From the NCBI GenBank assembly GCA_964384465.1, contig CAYLLT010000187.1, positions 1 to 5,594 of the forward strand: a stretch of 5,594 bases of DNA. The letters are read 5' to 3'. Of this stretch, positions 4,792 to 5,594 are shown one piece after another. Source of the DNA: CAYLLT01 sp964384465 (GTDB taxonomy: Bacteria > Planctomycetota > Phycisphaerae > UBA1845 > PWPN01). Within the stretch, counting starts at the first letter, position 1. Every line of letters starts with the position of its first letter. A program made the position numbers and the translations under genes. The notes below the pieces were generated by a model, which saw only the letters and a list, made by a program, of their open reading frames with translations, ran no database searches and was not told the DNA's origin.

Positions 4792-5594
4792 CTGATGCGC
4801 CAATGCCGGAGTGGGCCGACTATCCCTCCCTATGTCCTGTGTAACGATTGCAACAACAACGGCATCTTGGATGCGCGCGAGAACGAGAGTCAACTCGACA
4901 ATGACGGCGTTCTGGTGGAAGGGCGGCCGCGATGCAGCGGCGTTAATACAGGCAGTTGTGACGACAACTGCCCGTGTGTGGCCAACGCGGACCAGGCGGA
5001 CAGCGACGGCGACGGCATCGGCAACGTTTGCGATCCTCAGCCAAACACACCGGTAGGACTGCCGCATGTGCCGGACATAGACGGTGATGGTGTGCCGGAC
5101 AGCAGCGACAATTGCCCGACGGTTGCGAATGCGAACCAGGCGGACAGCGATAACGACACCTTCGGCAATGCGTGCGACAACTGCCCGAGCGCGTTCAACC
5201 AGACGCAGGGCGATGGGGACGGGGACGGGCTGGGCGACGCTTGCGACAACTGCTACCGGGTGGCGAACGCCACGCAGACTGACGTGGATTCCGACGGGGT
5301 GGGCGATGCGTGCGATAACTGCCTGGCGATCGCGAACCACAATCAACTGGACACGGACGAGGACGGCGCCGGCGACGCGTGCGATCTGGACGACGACAAC
5401 GACGGCGTGCCGGATGCGGCGGACAACTGCCCGCTGTGGGCAAACTCCGGCCAACAGGACGGCGACCTCGACCTGGTGGGCGATGCGTGCGACAACTGCC
5501 CACAAGTCTCGAACCCGAATCAGGCGGATCAGGATGTGCCCGGGATCGGCGACGGAACGGGGGATGCGTGCGACAACTGCCCGGATACCTGGAA
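4792..5594 (+). CDS. Continuation of the protease frame: dockerin end plus thrombospondin type 3 repeats, partial
   Basis: The protease frame stays open for 267 codons after the TAG and leaves the window without a stop. It first completes the dockerin half (LMRQCRSGPTIP), then a Cys-rich linker with CNDCNNNGILDARE, a motif style common in planctomycete secreted proteins. From about 4957 come thrombospondin type 3 repeats, each with a D-x-D-x-D-G-x-x-D core and a C-D-N-C-P link. I count nine cores, among them DSDGDGIGNVCD, DIDGDGVPDSSDNCP and DVDSDGVGDACDNC. These are extracellular calcium-binding stalk modules. An ATG at 4795 could allow reinitiation, but it has no clear ribosome binding site and no signal peptide follows, so a separate gene is unlikely. 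I regard this as the C-terminal part of the same protein, reached by readthrough or cut off by a nonsense mutation or base error. Confidence 0.85.
   Translation, partial: MMRQCRSGPTIPPYVLCNDCNNNGILDARENESQLDNDGVLVEGRPRCSGVNTGSCDDNCPCVANADQADSDGDGIGNVCDPQPNTPVGLPHVPDIDGDGVPDSSDNCPTVANANQADSDNDTFGNACDNCPSAFNQTQGDGDGDGLGDACDNCYRVANATQTDVDSDGVGDACDNCLAIANHNQLDTDEDGAGDACDLDDDNDGVPDAADNCPLWANSGQQDGDLDLVGDACDNCPQVSNPNQADQDVPGIGDGTGDACDNCPDTW
4957..5594 (+). repeat. Thrombospondin type 3 coding repeats, mainly 69-base periodicity
   Basis: The codon for the Cys of the 'ACD' motif falls at 5029, 5173, 5242, 5311, 5380, 5488 and 5569. Spacings are 144, 69, 69, 69, 108 and 81 bases. The 69-base step equals the 23-residue C-type unit of thrombospondin type 3 repeats, and 108 bases equals a 23-residue unit plus a 13-residue N-type unit (DDDNDGVPDAADNCP). 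The array runs off the window. Confidence 0.85.

Noticed and set aside
4600..5505. A long minus-strand open frame (301 codons) opposite the TSP3 region.
   Set aside because: It is the antisense shadow of the repetitive Asp-rich coding frame. Its Val/Ala/Arg-rich product has no domain pattern, while the plus-strand frame shows clear repeats.
5029..5594. Regular DNA repeats that might suggest a CRISPR array or other non-coding array.
   Set aside because: The spacing is a multiple of three, the frame is continuous, and the translation is thrombospondin type 3 repeats. The repeats are coding and imperfect.

Overview
The window looks like a piece of a planctomycete genome (phylum Planctomycetota). 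This is an inference from protein style: GC-rich DNA, Asp-rich dockerin-like modules of the 'DFDADGDVDLDDF' type, a 'CNNNGILDA' motif, Cys-rich secreted proteins and thrombospondin type 3 repeats. No marker gene is present to prove it.

The left part (1-1677) is a graveyard of accessory DNA. On the minus strand, 1-139 is an N-terminally cut dockerin-like reading frame that leaves the window. Next come an intact SMI1/KNR4 (SUKH-type) immunity-like gene (145-606, minus) and the C-terminal tail of a gene just upstream of it. The tail's stop codon overlaps the immunity start as ATGA, the classic layout of a polymorphic toxin tip and its immunity protein. The tail is cut near 780 by the left end of an IS21-family element. 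That element keeps its repeated terminal sequences and the first 261 codons of istA. It stops just before the catalytic Glu region, so the rest of istA, all of istB and the right end are missing.

A leader of about 200 bases (1678-1876), with a possible sigma70-like promoter and a small hairpin, separates the IS remnant from the right part.

The right part (1877-5594, plus) is a secreted-protease operon. Its first gene encodes an exported protein with two copies of a peptidase-inhibitor I9 / subtilisin-propeptide-like fold. Twenty bases later comes a subtilisin-family (S8) protease with an intact Asp-His-Ser triad and oxyanion Asn, but with no propeptide of its own. The likely reading is that the propeptide (folding chaperone and inhibitor) is supplied in trans by the first gene. 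The protease continues into a dockerin-like pair, a beta-rich module and a second dockerin-like pair.

Inside that last dockerin an in-frame TAG (4789-4791) ends the annotated gene. The same frame then stays open to the window edge (267 more codons), completing the dockerin and running into at least nine thrombospondin type 3 calcium-binding repeats. So the natural gene product either is a long S8-dockerin-TSP3 protein interrupted by a nonsense codon or base error, or is made in short and readthrough forms. The split propeptide and the amber codon are the two points most worth checking.
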